64,000 nucleotides of DNA from Toxotes chatareus (GCA_016801885.1 CM028889.1:21148001-21212000); one strand, 5' to 3'. Positions 33,365 to 46,644 are shown, numbered from the stretch's first letter. Numbers and translations: made by a program. Notes: generated by a model not told the origin, from the letters alone.

Positions 33365-34292
33365 ACTACTTCATTAGGAACAGTATACTAATACTAGTGT
33401 AGTTCCTCCCTTTGCCCTCAAATCAGACTCAGTTCTTTGTGGTATTGATTCCATAAGATGTCGGAAACATCCCTTTGAGATAAGGTCCATGTTGACATGA
33501 TTGCATCACATAATCTCTGCAGATTTGTCAGCTGCACATTCACGCTGTGATTCTCGCGTCCTACCACATCTCAAAGATGTTCTACAAGATTCAGATCTGG
33601 TGACTGGTGAGGTCAATGAAGTACAGTGAAGTCGAACCAGTTTGAGACAACTTTTGCTTTATGACATGGTGCATCATCATGCTGGAAGTAGCCATTAGAA
33701 GATGGTAACTTACCACAAAGTGATGGACATGGTCAGCAGCAATACTCAGACTGTGGCATTCAAATGACTGATTGGTATTAAAAGGGCCCAAAGTGAGCCA
33801 AGAAAACATTCTTCACACCACTGCATCACCACCAGCAGCTGGAATGGTACTAGGCCATGTTTTTCCAGGCTTCATGGTTCGATGTGTTGTGCATTCTGAG
33901 GTACTTGTCTGCTCACCATTTGAGTTACAGTTGCCATTCTGTCAGCTCCAACCAACCTGGCCATTCCCCTCTGACCTCTCTCATCCACATGGCGTTTCCT
34001 GCTCCCTGGATGTTTTTTTTTTTTTTTTTTTACCATTCTGAGTAAAAACTCGGTGTGAGTGTAATGTGTGAAAATTCCAGGAGATCAGAAGTTTCAGAAA
34101 TACTCAAACCAGCCTGTCTGGCACCAACAATTCTGCCATGATCAAAGTCACTGAGATCAAATTTTTTCTCCCATTCTGATGTTTGATGCAAACATAAACT
34201 GAAGCTCCTGACCTGTATCTGCATGATTTTGTGCCTTGTTCTGCTGCCACATGATTGGATAACTGCATTAGTGAGAACAACACAAGTGGTAG
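33364..34292 (-). mobile_element. Degenerate Tc1-like DNA transposon
   Basis: On the minus strand the right-hand end (about 34292 to 34050) encodes E-K-K-F-D-L-S-D-F-D-H-G-R-I-V-G-A-R-Q-A-G-L-S-I-S-E-T-S-D-L-L, the N-terminal helix-turn-helix of a fish Tc1-like transposase. The left-hand part reads S-P-D-L-N-L-V-E-H-L followed by a stop where Trp is expected, which is the C-terminal catalytic signature. The left terminus has ttcattaggaacag, resembling the 'cactttattaggaaca' terminal repeat of this family. A T-run at about 34013-34031 marks an internal deletion that removed the middle of the gene. The element is inactive. Confidence 0.85.
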
Positions 34293-34299
34293 TGTAATA

Positions 34300-37200
34300 T
34301 GCTTTCTGCTTTAAAAGACAAAAAGTACACATTTGAACTTCGAATATACAAGTTTTATCTTCCTAAGGAATCGTGTCAGATTTTGTGCAACCACAGTTTT
34401 CTGTGCAAAGCTGTGGTTGGGTTGTGCAAACAGCATAAACAGCAGCTTATCAAGTTTTGTCCATCAGCATGTAAATACTGTACAGATCCTGAAGCAACAA
34501 TATAGAAGAAACAACTGTGGCATCCTGTGATTTAGAGTTTCAGACGCCAGCAATGAATGTTTCTATTTTTGTGGTCCCTGAATGTCTATGTACAGTAGCT
34601 CACCAGAGCTTGATCTTGGAGCTAAACATGTTTAATGATAGTATTTTTAATGGACTCTCGGTTCAAGCCTCATTTATTGTGTTGTGTTATGTATGTGGGA
34701 CAATGTTTTCCCACCAGAAATCTTAAGCCCACTGTAAACCATTCTCCATCCCTCACTTTTAATCACATAAACCAGGAGATCACCTTCCTCCCTCTCCATC
34801 CTGCTACTCCCTAGCTCCACCCATCCCCCGCCCCAACAGTACATTGACACAGCTCAACACATAGAGCATGTGTCATATTCTCGAACATGGAGTGGCCCAT
34901 TCAATTAATTCCCATGCAGGCAGCTAGTCATCCAGCCAGCCAGCGAGGCAGGCAGCCAGGCAAGAAGCATTCTTCAGGAGTGGGCCATGTTGCCTCGGCC
35001 AATCGCTGGCGTACGTATCTTGTAGCTACGACTGTGCCTCCCTCAGAGCCAGCACTATGGCTCTGATACACCTCTTTGTTCCAACTAAATCCACATTAGT
35101 CATGCCAAACTCACACACATACGCACACACACAAACAGACACTATTCCAGACCCCTCCAAAATCCCACCTCATGTGATTTAGTTACTATAGAACAATGGC
35201 TTGATCTCTATGGGACAAGAAACAAACCAAACCCCTACAGAGTTTGTGCTGAGAGGTAGATGTGTGCAACACCATCAACCCCACCACTGCATATGCTCCT
35301 CGTGTGCTATACAGTGAGTTTGTGATGTCCACCAAAAAAGTTTCAAATTTATAGAACATTTAAACAATAAAATAAAAGCAAACATCATCCACATATAATG
35401 ATTAAAGTTGGTTTATTTGTCAAACCTTTATGCACAACTGTAGAGTCTGACTTTCAATGTGCTCTGACACATCAAATTCACTTTAGAAAATTAGTGCGGT
35501 TGCAGGCAAATGCTGACTGACACTTTGTGCTGATGGCCAGTTTGCACTTGTTTTGCTCCTGTGTGACAGGAAACATTCAGTCATTATTGTACAGTTATCC
35601 TCCAAAGAAAGGAAAAAAAGATAAACAAAGCAATACAACTGATGAAACCAAAATAACTGGGTAGACCTGGAACACCTGCACCGCCGATTCAACATGCTGC
35701 ATTGGCTAAATAACTGACAATAAGGACCCACAGATGTGAACTTTGATGAATGCCTGCCTGGTATGTCGGAGCCTTGCGAGAACAAGAGATGACATCAGCT
35801 AAGTAAGGATTAAATGTCAGTAGAATACAGAGCACAACCGAAACACACAGAATAATCCCAGTGAAAACAGGTGTATGAAACATCTTGAACTGGTACAGTG
35901 ACACCAACTTTTGAGATTTGACTGTGTTCCTATTATTTTGGTATTTCAGATTGCAGAATGATCCCCTTAAAAAATGATCTCTTTTAAGAATCTTAGAAGG
36001 TCCACTCATGGAGGGCCTGCATTGTGCAATTGCACCCACATCACAAACTGCAGATCCACATGAGGTGAGAAAGTAAGCCGGTTCTGAACTTCTCTCTTAG
36101 CTCTCTTTACAACACAGCCAATGCATTTTAGTAGAGACTATGATTTCTGACTTTTCGCCCTGCCTTCCAGTGTGGCCATTCAGAACAACTGTAAACATTT
36201 TAGCCTTCCAACACGTCGTAGCGACCAGTTTGAGCGTGCATCGACCCTTAATGCGGACAAAGCCTTGGCAACTTCCCCATATTGAACGGGGGTACATGTG
36301 GATGCTTTCCTTGGTGGCATAATAAAGAGTCACATAAAAGCAAGTCTATAAAAATCAGTTTTAAGAGGTGATTTAAAAGGTGAGACTGATTGAGCCAGCA
36401 AACTCCTCATGCAGGTTGTTTAAAGTGTGGGGGCACTGAAGACAAAAAAAATGGTTACTCTGAAATTAACTGTAGTCTTTTGAGCAGACAGAAGTCGCCT
36501 TGCCTGATTATCTGCGGCTGTACACAGGCTCATAGCACGGTGAAAGGTCTGCAGTATAGCTCCGGGCTCCAGTTTTGCAAGTTATCAGTCAGATCTTAAA
36601 AAATTACAATTTTGCTGCAGCTTTTCTTAACAAGCTAAAGACTCTTCGGCTTGACGTTAGAAGGAGATAAAAATGTAAATGACCTTAAGACTGTGCTTGA
36701 GTGAGTGGAGCTAAGCGATAACTGGCCCTACATCTATTGTAGGTTGCTTCATTTTCGCTGTCAGGTGAATGTCTAGATAACGGTGAAAGGAAAACTGTGA
36801 ATTGGTCAGTGTGCATTATACTTCAGACAGTGAATGATTCACGTCAATAGGTTCAAGCCTTGTGGAGCGCACTATTTATAAAGTCGTGTTGCAGTCCTCT
36901 GACTCACTAATGCCTAAAGTTAAAGTCTTTTTAAGAGATCCTACGCCAACAATGACCGCAGTGTTCATTGTGCTACTTAATCATCAGTGCGCTGGAGGAG
37001 CTGCAAGGTGCCATGACACACAGTAATAAACACAAGCAGAGGCAAAAACGCAGAACTGGGCTGCATCTGTTATATTTAAGTCCGGATTCTGCGTCACTGT
37101 GGTGGAGGCTGTTTACAGAGGACAAGAATATGTGTTTGTGTGCATGTATGCATTTGTTAATGTGCGAAAATGTGTGTTCTTTTGAGCCACTGATTTTTTT

Positions 37201-37320
37201 TATGGCAATAAATATGCACAGCACATCTACTGTTTGTACTTAGGCAAAATAGATGGCATTGCTGGTGAGCAAAACATCTATCATTTCTGCCTCTGATTAA
37301 TAGATGTCCTGGGGATGGCT
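34300..37320. other. Intergenic DNA, no gene recognised
   Basis: Unique-looking sequence with a CAGG/CCAG-rich patch at about 34917-34970. Frames such as 35689-36039 (-) have no recognised relatives. Confidence 0.5.
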
Positions 37321-37328
37321 GCTCTGCA

Positions 37329-37436
37329 AAGAGAGACAGAGAGAGAGGGAGAGGGAGAGTGAGAGAGAGAAGCAGAAAGAAGAGAAGCCGTGGAGAAAGA
37401 ATGAGAGAAGGGGGAGGGAGAAGGACTCCTGCTGCC
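37329..37436. repeat. Polypurine (GA-rich) tract
   Basis: An almost uninterrupted run of A and G (gagagacagagagagaggg... to gaaggac) of about 105 bases. This is simple sequence, not a gene. Confidence 0.85.
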
Positions 37437-37959
37437 CAGAGGTCTGAAACTGTTAAACAGAGAAACAGAGAACTGAGATTTCTGAATGTCTCCTGTTATG
37501 TTGCAATTGTGTGTTATAAGGGTTTATGAATAAAATCTGTCAGGAGGGTGGTGTCATTGCTGGTAAAATGGCGAATCACAAACCACAATGTTGTTGGGGG
37601 GGCGGCTATTTCCCATTTCTTCATTTCTCTTAAAATATAATTGTTGTAAGTGATTAGTTTTGCCTTAAATTAACCCTGTCACGTCAGTGATCACGCTCGC
37701 TGGAATGTGAGCGTCATCGTGTAAAGTTGTCTGTCATGCAGCCCTGAAAATGGAAATTGTTGGCTACAGGGTTTCTCTCATATCCACTAACAAGTCCTCC
37801 AGATTTAACAGCAAAACGGTTTGTGATTGGCTTCCAAAATGACACATATGGGCAATTTCCTATCTGGCGTCCCCCGTGAGCGGGACAGCATTGATGGTTT
37901 GTGCCTTCCAAAAGCGTCACAAATGACTGTTAGTAAAATGATTCATCTGGCTGTTTTCT

Positions 37960-38215
37960 GACCTACAGCTGTGGTTATGGTTTGGCTTGGCTGAAGCAAA
38001 GAAAAACAACTTTGATTAAGGTTAGCGAAACATATCATTTTGGGCTAAAAATTACTTAGTTAATGCAAGGGAACAATTGTAGTCATGTTTAATAAAAACT
38101 CCACCTGATTAAGGGTCTAGGAAGATCAAACTACTTGGTTAAAGTCAGGAAAATATCACTGAGGAAGTGGGAAACAAACAATGGTCTTGAGGGTCAAAAT
38201 CGCAAATTTTGTTAA
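37960..38215 (+). repeat. Degenerate 'ggttaaggttagg' repeat units
   Basis: Four diverged copies of a short unit of the form '(a)cttgrttaagg-ttaggaaaa' occur at about 38008, 38051, 38100 and 38130. A single related copy is at 24360. An inverted copy (cttaaccttaaccaaaac) is at about 38831. Such G-T-rich unit arrays are frequent in teleost dispersed repeats. It is non-coding. Confidence 0.5.
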
Positions 38216-38222
38216 GCTATCC

Positions 38223-38253
38223 AACCACTCCAACTACCTCAGTTGGAGTGGTT
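38223..38253. repeat. Perfect 13-bp inverted repeat, 5-nt loop
   Basis: Arm AACCACTCCAACT (38223-38235), loop acctc, arm AGTTGGAGTGGTT (38241-38253). It can form a stable hairpin just downstream of the 'ggttaagg' units. Confidence 0.9.
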
Positions 38254-39248
38254 TTCCAGCATTAAAACGACACACCATTTTTAAGATACGACTGTCTTAA
38301 TTTGCATGATCAGCTCCTCTGTCTTCTAGAAATAACTTCTGAGAGAAATAAAATGCCACCAGGATTCAGATTAGTCAACAGAATGAGAACACATTTTTTT
38401 ATGGACATGCAAAGTTGCAAAATGTTCACAATATGTTTCATTTTCATTTTCCCTGCAAAATCTGCTTCTGTCAACTTATTACTAAGTGTAACAGCTGATC
38501 ACATGCCATCAGTGGTGGCCTCAGGTTTGCCTCACTGAAAACCTGAGGCTCCTTCCCAACATTAAGTCCCAAACATTTAACAAGCAAAAACAAAAATATA
38601 ACTACATTCACAGAACTGTAAACGCATTATACAAGCAAACGATGATTAATGTGAACAATGTGGGCAATTCCAAAAACTAATTTCCAACCACTATGGACAA
38701 CAAAAAAACAACATAATGGATAAACATCTGTGGTAAACTATTCAATCATACTTAAAAAGGAAATATCTCATTGATCTGGGTGTGTGAACCCTTTGTGCAT
38801 TCCATATTTTATCAAAATCACAATTATTTCTTAACCTTAACCAAAACATTGGACTCATGAAGCAAACCACTGATGCGGTGTCAATGTTACAGCTTGGTAG
38901 CAATTCCTAGACAAAAAAATCTTGACGGTGAACATAGCAGTCATTACTTTTCTATCAAAACTTTTTGACAAAACAGTTTAGAAGTATGCAAACAAGAGGT
39001 ACTCATCAAACGCAATTGTAGGTCAATTTCAGACATTCAGCAAATGGCCAGTGTTGTTTTTTTTCTGTTTGGAGACGGTTGGATTTTTTTTTTCTTTTTC
39101 CATCTAAATTTCTGTTTTCCTTTTTACATTATAGATATAAATATATTAGCTCAACTTTAAATTCACCTTAAGTTTTAATGGCCTAAGTCCTGTATGATCA
39201 TGTTCAATGGAGTGCGAGCTTGATGATGTAAATTGTTTGTATGTACGT

Positions 39249-39251
<3 letters not shown>

Positions 39252-39282
<31 letters not shown>
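39252..39282. repeat. (TG)n microsatellite
   Basis: A perfect TG array of about 15 units. Confidence 0.93.
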
Positions 39283-39283
<1 letters not shown>

Positions 39284-40968
39284 CATCTGCTCTGGTGTTG
39301 AGGCGGTTGAAGGCAAACAAAGGACACAATGCAAGTAATGTAAATAGCCTTCTTGGCTGTCTCTATGACACAAGTCTCTGTTATCTGGCGTGCATGTGTG
39401 TCTGTGTCTATGAGAAATATGGGTGTATGCTAATAAGAAGCCACATGGATATGTAGGTCACGTCAACCTATTTTCTGCAAGGCTTACACCCCCTTTCCAT
39501 GAAACATACACACATGTATCGAAGCACACTAAGCACACATGCAAAATATTCGCACACACACACACACACAGAAAGACAGTCACAGCAAAACACAAAAAAT
39601 CCTTCCTCACTTGTTAAAACCATTTTCAGTTTGAGCCTCTCTGAGAGAAGCTGAGGTAGAGGGAAAAAGAGTAAGAGGAAGTGATGCTACATTCCTGACG
39701 CACACGCTCACACAGATATACACATGCACACAATCTCCGGGATGCTTTTCTCATATAACACAAAAAGCCCCGGTGAGCATCTTGCCGAGCCTCCACCTCA
39801 GTATGGAGCCCGCGGTGGCATTCCCCAGGCATCCCGTGGTGTTGGCTCAGTTTTGATTTTACTCTTCACAGTGGTGCGCCCTGAGACAAAAGCGCCAGCG
39901 TGCCGTCCCTGCTGCCTTCTTTTAGACTTTAAGATTTTTACAGTGCAGTTTAAAGCAGGAGCAGGGTTCATGCAGGAGACAGGCTCCTGTGGGTCTATCT
40001 ATCGAGATGTTTAAGTGTGAGGAAAAGGGGAGGAGGGAGGAGAAGAAAACCAAACAAAACCTCCACACTGCTCTCCTGACAACGCAGGCTGCTCTAAATT
40101 CATCGTCCCACTGTGGCTATTTTTGGGAGCTTAAAAAATTAGGCAAACTTCATGCAGAGGGGTCTCCTGATCTTCTTCTCTGTGTTTGTTTCTGTCTCTC
40201 CCCCTCCCTCCCACCATCTCTATCTGCCAGTCAGCTGGAGTAGGTGTTAAGAACGTTAAGAGTGGCTGTTTACTTTCTGTGTGGTATTATTCATATCAAT
40301 GAGCCCTCCGCCATCCCCACCCCCTCCCTCTGCACACTGACAGGATCACAATCCAGTCTGCCCGCCCACCCCTGCATCCCCTCCTCCCTTGACACACACC
40401 TCCAGCTATCATGTCAGCTACTGTCCCCTTGTTGACCCCGTCTTTGCATCACACGCAATTTGGCCAAGTTAGTCAAATGTGCAAGCAGCTGACAAGTCCG
40501 TTGGAACAAAACGCAGCTGACAATATATTAGTCTCACTCCATTGTCTCCATCAACCTATCACTGCTTTTTTTCCCCTACCAATCTACACCAATCTTACCT
40601 CTGTGGACTTCCATACCGCAGTAATTAGTTTGTGATGTTTTATTTTCCAGTGTTCACACTGAAAAGATCATACGTTTGGAGAAATCTGAATTGCGAGCTT
40701 CAGAGTCAAGTGAGTTCACGCATGGTGATGCCTCTGAAATGAAGTGAAATATTTAGTGGCTGTAAAAGTTGCAGTTTTCATTTTCTTCCCTGTGTGATTG
40801 ATATTTTCACCAGTGAGAGCTTCAAGTTGTGAAGCTCAGGGAGTGAATGATGTTCATCATGACACCAGTTCTCTCTTGTAGGGCACAGAGGAGCAGACAA
40901 CCGTCTCTCCCTGTCTCCCTGGTGTGACAACCCCCATTACCCGTCTGCTTAAGCCCCATCCCCCCTGC

Positions 40969-40969
<1 letters not shown>

Positions 40970-40999
<30 letters not shown>

Positions 41000-41008
41000 A
41001 CACACACA
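40970..41008. repeat. (CA)n microsatellite, interrupted
   Basis: CA array with one 'ta' interruption near 40995. Confidence 0.92.
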
Positions 41009-42396
41009 GACATGCAGACCCTCAGGGCAGTGGGAGGTCACAGTGCTCTGTGCTTGCTGGCAATGGTGTACGAGGGCGTGTGGGAGACATGCAGCAGAGA
41101 CAAACTGTGATGCCGAATGTATGCACGCGCTAGTGTGAGCACACATATTGGCAAGCGTGCTCATGTGCATGTTTTGGAACGGGGAATCAAAAAATGTGAC
41201 AGAGCAGGGGGAGGGAAATGAGGGGTGGTATTAGAGAGAGAGGCTGCTAAATGGAGAGCAAGGATGGTAGAGGAGGTGGTGGAGGAGTGACTTGGCACAG
41301 CATGTTTTTGCGGGTTCCACCGAGGCATGTTTTTGGCATGGTGGCTGCCTTCACGCTGATGATGCAATTTCACCGCCTGCCTGCCAGTTGCAGGCGGCGC
41401 GTGTTCCTCTGCCACCACCGGGCCGGCCCTTATCAGAGTGTGACTGTGGTTCGCCATGGCCCTCTGGGTCCGGCTTTCGGGAGCAGGGTACCACAAAGCC
41501 TGTTACAGAAACAGCTAGCTGCCACTCTCACTTCTTACTCACTCCAGGGTCGACATCAGCCTGTCATCTTCCACAGCACTGTCATGGTAATTTGACTCTG
41601 ACTCTCTCATCTGAGGAAGGCAAAGCCAATATATTGTGGTGGTGGGGAAGTAGAGGATGGCAGGGTGGAGCATGGTGGATAATGGATAATGGAAGGAGAG
41701 AGTGAGCAGGCAGAGGACGAAACTACATGGTGTGCCTCTGTTGGGCTGGGCCTCATTGTTGGTGGTTCCCATCTAAAACTATGCAGGAAGCCGCAGTGGA
41801 AAAATCCACAGCAATTCTTCTTCACAGTTATCACCCGGCAATAATGGAGATCTACTGGTGGTGACATTACAGCCATGTTCATCTGTGTTGTATCAGCTGG
41901 GATGTATCAATGACAAGGGAATTTCCTCTGGTGAGAGCAATAGCACTATTCTCACTGCTGTGGCCCATCTGGGGTCTTTCATGCTTCAAGATTAAAAGGA
42001 TTTTTTCCCCAGAAAATCCACCTTTTTTTTTTTTTTATTATTCTTTAACATCAACCTCGTTCATTTTTTCAAACAAATCTTTCAAACTATCTCTGTCTCT
42101 CAATGTCTCCCTTCCTATCTGTGCCATCGCTTCCTTTTCCGTGTCCACAGAGGATGATGGGATCACAGCTGTGGGATACAGTGGTGAACACGACTCTCTC
42201 TTCCCTGATTGTGACTGTGGATACGGACCCTCACTCACTCACACGTCCAAAATTGTGTTGCCTTCCAGTGTGTACGAGTACATGGGCAGGCGCGTGTGCA
42301 TGCATGTGCATGTGTGTTTTTATGCTGTGGTTGGGCTGTGCCACTTCCCACAAAAAGAAAACACATGAGAACATTAACACCCTCTCTCTCTTTCTG

Positions 42397-42400
<4 letters not shown>

Positions 42401-42428
<28 letters not shown>
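42401..42428. repeat. (TC)n microsatellite
   Basis: A perfect TC array of about 14 units. Confidence 0.92.
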
Positions 42429-42431
<3 letters not shown>

Positions 42432-44199
42432 CTGCACTTCTCCCCAGCCTCTCTCCACCCCTCCCTTCTCTTCTTCTGGTTCTTAAAGGCACAGGGACAA
42501 AGAAATCAAGTACAGAATAAAAGAGGAGGAAAAACACACCTATACATGCAACACATACCTAAAGAAAAGCTAAAGATAAATTCACTGTTGTGATCCTTAT
42601 TTGCTCTTGAGGCCAATTCATGCTTTCTGTGTCAGTATGGGCACGAGTGTCTGTAAATTTTGTCATCTGCTCAAGTCCACAAGAGCCTGTCCACACAATA
42701 AGTCTACTGAAAAGTAAACTGGGTTCACCTTCTGTGCACTGTATGCATGCAGCACACGTGGAAAATGTGTCTGCACTGTGGTATGTATAGATGCATGTGT
42801 TCGTCTTCTGCAAGTCCGAAGTCTGCAGCTGCCCATGTCCTTCCTGGAGCATGATCAGGACTTTAACGTATTGTGTGTCAAGGCCTCCACATGCACTGTG
42901 TGTCGGACTGTCAACTCCCAGTCACATCATTTCGTGTGATGAATGCAAGCAGAGGCACTTACTTGTTCAATCAATTTATTTGTCTCATTGTGAGAATTTG
43001 GTATAAATTACTGTCCAATTACTGAACCACGCCTTTTCTCAGCTAAGCTCTAGATCAGCAGTCACAGTCCTCACAGTGCGATCTACGACCATCATTTTGT
43101 AGGCTATGTAAACAATTAAGACTGTGTTCTTACAGACAGCAGCAGCTTATGATTAAATTCGGCACATTGGCTAATTTCCAAGAGGCCACTGAACGGACAG
43201 TGCAGGTGTGTCAAAACAGAGAGCTTCAGCGGCTAAGTTGAACTGTAAAGTCCTTCCACACTGAGCTGGTAAAATGTGTGATCACACATCTGTTTCTCTC
43301 TCGACTTTAGGCTGTGTCAGAAAACCCCTCTAACTTTCTCTGTGGTTGATCATTGCTGTTTGGCAAAAGCAAACAGAAGGCTAAGATAAGAAATATGAAG
43401 ACGTTGGTGGTGAATGCAAGTGGTTTTTATACAAAAGCAAACTCGCACTCAACTTGTGACCTACATCAAATGGCAAAGAGCTGCAGTGACCAATCAAGTA
43501 CCTGCAAGTATTCATTCCTGGTTCTTAACTTTGCTTTGAATGAATGGCTATGTAGTGTTATTGTGTATGATATGAGGCCTCAAAACAGCCGTCCTGGATC
43601 ATCTCACTGGTACCTTAAAAGAATTAATTTTTTTATTTATTTATTTTTTACATTAACACAGTGGTGTTTTCTATTTAAATGTCTGGTAGGGCCTCATCTC
43701 TTTGGGGCTGAAGGTTCGATTGATGGTAAGGGGACTTTAGCCGCTGGTAAATCTGAAGTAATGGCATATACAAGTTAAAACGAAAAATGGGAAAATGTAA
43801 CACAGATGCATCCGGCCATTAAGGCTTATGTGCTGTCAAATGCAATATGTTGACAAGTGTTTTTAAAGTTTGCGATGACTTTGAACATTTTTACGAGGCG
43901 GCCTAGAGAGATATAGGAGGTGGATTTTATTATTATTTCTTTCATGTGTGTCTACAACCTGTAAGGCCTATCTGCAGAGGAGGGGCACAAAATCAGCAAG
44001 TGCCAGAGCTTTCCTTCTTTCTTTGTCTCTAATTATGGGAGCGCAGAAGAGCACAGAGTCTTTCTTCATCACAGCAGAGGACCACAATAGCCGCTGGGTG
44101 TCAGATGCACGAAGCGAAGTGAAGGGGGGTGTGGGGAGGGTGCCGGGCGTTTGGGAATGGCACAGACGAACCTGGTGACCAAGTGGTATGACGCAAATC

Positions 44200-44330
44200 A
44201 AAACAGACAAACAGACAGGAAGGCAGGCAGACAGACATAACAGCTGGTAGGTAGGCACGCAGACAGACAGACAGACAGACAGACCGCACAGCAGAGAGAC
44301 AGACACAATAACAGAGAGACAGGTTCATAT
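44200..44330. repeat. Imperfect (CAGA)n tract
   Basis: Repeated cagaca/cagg units, with a perfect (CAGA)5-6 core at about 44261-44283. Confidence 0.85.
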
Positions 44331-46039
44331 TTGGGATAACAGGGTGCTTGAAGTTATGTAAGCAGAGGCTTACGGCTTCAAAAATCTTTCAGTAGCAGTA
44401 GATGTTTATCCAGGCTGCTATGCAGAGGGATATAAACTGTTTGCTGTTGTATACAGTTTCCTACATTCCCAGTGTTTTCTGCGGTCGCTGCTGAGATGTG
44501 TAGTCTTTGCGGTTAAAATGTAAATACCTTACAATGACGAAACCTAGCAACAAAACAAAACCTGTTTGTTTGTGAAGGCATGAAAATGAGTCCCTGGTTT
44601 CTATTCAGTGATGGACTGACAGCCAAGAGTGGAATATATGTTTCATATTAACAATGGCTGAATGATTCATTTATTGATGTCTCTCTTCAGTTTCCCGTGT
44701 AGATTTCACACTCACACGAAAGACAGGATTAACATTAAATGGTTTTGCCACATGGGCATGCCCCCCATTGTCTCCCATTCAGTCTGTCTCATGCACGCAC
44801 ATGAACTTCCTCCAACCTGTTGACCCCACTGGGGACATAAAGAGGGTAGAAGAGGCATTTGAGTAGAACCAGGAACCCTGTTGACCATAATGCATGTAAA
44901 AGTGCCATTTTTCTTCTGTAAGTCAACGATGTCAAGGAGGAACAGAGGAAAGATGGACTGAGAGTGAAAGAGAGGAGAAGAGGCGGATCAAGGGGACCGA
45001 TGAAAGTCAGGGCTGACTCATAGGGATTGCAGGGCGGAGGTTTCATTGCTGCCTTGTGCTTAGTTTTTTTTGGGGGGAGTTGTGTCTTTCGTTTTTTTAA
45101 CTGGCCCTGGGGAAGCTCCTCCACCACCACACACGCACACACAGACACAGACACACAAACATTGCCTACACATGCACACGTGCAGGTTCTGGGGATGCCT
45201 CTTGAGGCAGGTGCAGAGAAATGGGCAGAGAAAGGCGTCCATTTGCTTGGAACTGAATTATTCAACCTGTGATTAATTATAATTTGGCCTCACAAAGGCA
45301 GGGGCTGGGGGAATTCCTCTGTTGGTCTGAACTGCAACTTATTGTGTTTTTCCTTCCTGTGCAGGCCGATGTAGGGGTGGAGCAGAGACCTAACAGGGAT
45401 ACTGGATGCCATCACGTCTAATGCAGACGTTCACTGCTGGGGCTGTTGCGTAACATGAAGGGAAAGGGTGAGCTCTGCAGACTGGAGCCGAGCAACAAGA
45501 GTTTAACACAAATTTCAGGGTAAAGACAGTCAATGTGGCCAGGGACTGCTGAGTGGTTCCTGGCTTTGCAACTACAATGTTTGCCTGAGTGAATGAAAGG
45601 CCACCCAACGGAGAAAAAGACAGAGAGAGAAGCAGAAATCAACTGCTCTGGTTTAGTTCAAGGCTCCACCCAAAATTGATAGTGGTAATCCAAATTAAAA
45701 CATGTAATTGTGGTTTATTCTTTCACACCTCTCATACTGATTCCTTTGTTTACCTTACCCAGTTTAAATAAATACCAGTGAAAGATATGCCTTTACTAGG
45801 TGTATGACTTGAAATTAGACTGTATTACAGTCATCACATATCATCACTATTATTAAATTTAACTTTTGACGTCAAACATGTATTGCTTTATCAAACCTAT
45901 GGCATGATGCCAGTCTGAAAAAGTACCGAACACACTTTTTCTTTTTCTAGACAAGCAACTTTCCACTGATCTACACAATGTCAAAATTGGAACAGATGAC
46001 AACAAACCTAAATAATTTAAAGGAATATCTTTGTATACT

Positions 46040-46640
46040 TCAGATCTAGTTCCTGCCTTGTGCTTCCATCCAGCAGCCTGCACGGCATCACACACTGATC
46101 TCTGTGTGCAAATTAACTCACCTGATAAGTCAGCATGCTATAGGTCATTAAAAGTTAAAGATCACAAGAACATCCTGCCTTTAGGCCCAGCTGACAAAAT
46201 CCATAAATGTGTCTTACTTTAATGATCTAGCAGCTAATCATAGATGCTATTATGCGAGCTGGTCACATTTGATGATATGGAACGACCAGTGCGCCACCTC
46301 CCTACAGCTGTTTTGTAATTGGAGTCGGAGGTGTGAGAGTGGCAGGGAAAGTGTGTTGCCCTCAGGTCACTGGGGCGTCAGACTTGGGATGAGTAATAAT
46401 AACCAATCCCCTTTCAGCTAACAAGAAATCAGCTAAAGATCTCATAAGGAGTGTGGCTTTGTGCAAGATGTAAAATGTACGGTAGGATTTGTGTTTCAAC
46501 AGCAGGGCGATCGCGATTGCTGTAATAACCAAGAACGCCCTTGATTAACTCGTTGGTTCTGTTTCCACATCCAAACTGCTTATTTTTGGTTGTCTGATAA
46601 TTAGAATAACCGAAGGTCATGTGTCCTTTGTTGCTCAGAA
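46040..46640. promoter_or_regulatory. Unique, complex block; candidate conserved non-coding element
   Basis: About 600 bases free of simple repeats, with mixed composition and many transcription-factor-like words: gtcattaaaagttaaagatc, ttaatgatctagcagctaatc, cagggcgatcgcgattgctg, tccacatccaaactgc and ccgaaggtcatgtgtcctttg (nuclear-receptor-like and SOX-like half-sites). No conserved frame. It lies about 3 kb upstream of the ssbp4 start. Regulatory function is inference. Confidence 0.22.
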
Positions 46641-46644
46641 AGCT

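Larger units (their letters stand above)
38260..45990. other. Long intergenic block, no gene recognised
   Basis: Carries microsatellites at 39252-39282 (TG), 40972-41008 (CA), 42401-42428 (CT) and 44200-44330 (CAGA). A more GC-rich passage lies at 41300-41540. I inspected the longer frames (41292-41705, 41910-42368, 43353-43778, 44789-45265) and found no domain, signal or splice-bounded resemblance to a known protein. Non-coding transcripts cannot be excluded. Confidence 0.5.

Noticed and set aside
41292..41705. GC-richer passage with a 137-codon frame and a short inverted repeat (ccgcctgc/gcaggcgg)
   Set aside because: The frame has no relatives I recognise and shifts to a competing frame of similar length. 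The 8-bp stem is within chance.
43705..43725. tRNA B-box-like ggttcgattg
   Set aside because: There is no A box at the right distance and no cloverleaf can be drawn, so it is not a tRNA gene.
43353..43778. 141-codon + strand frame
   Set aside because: No recognised domain. It contains an A/T-rich low-complexity stretch, with no splice or UTR context.
44789..45265. 158-codon minus frame
   Set aside because: Composition-driven (CA/GT and purine-rich text), no family resemblance.
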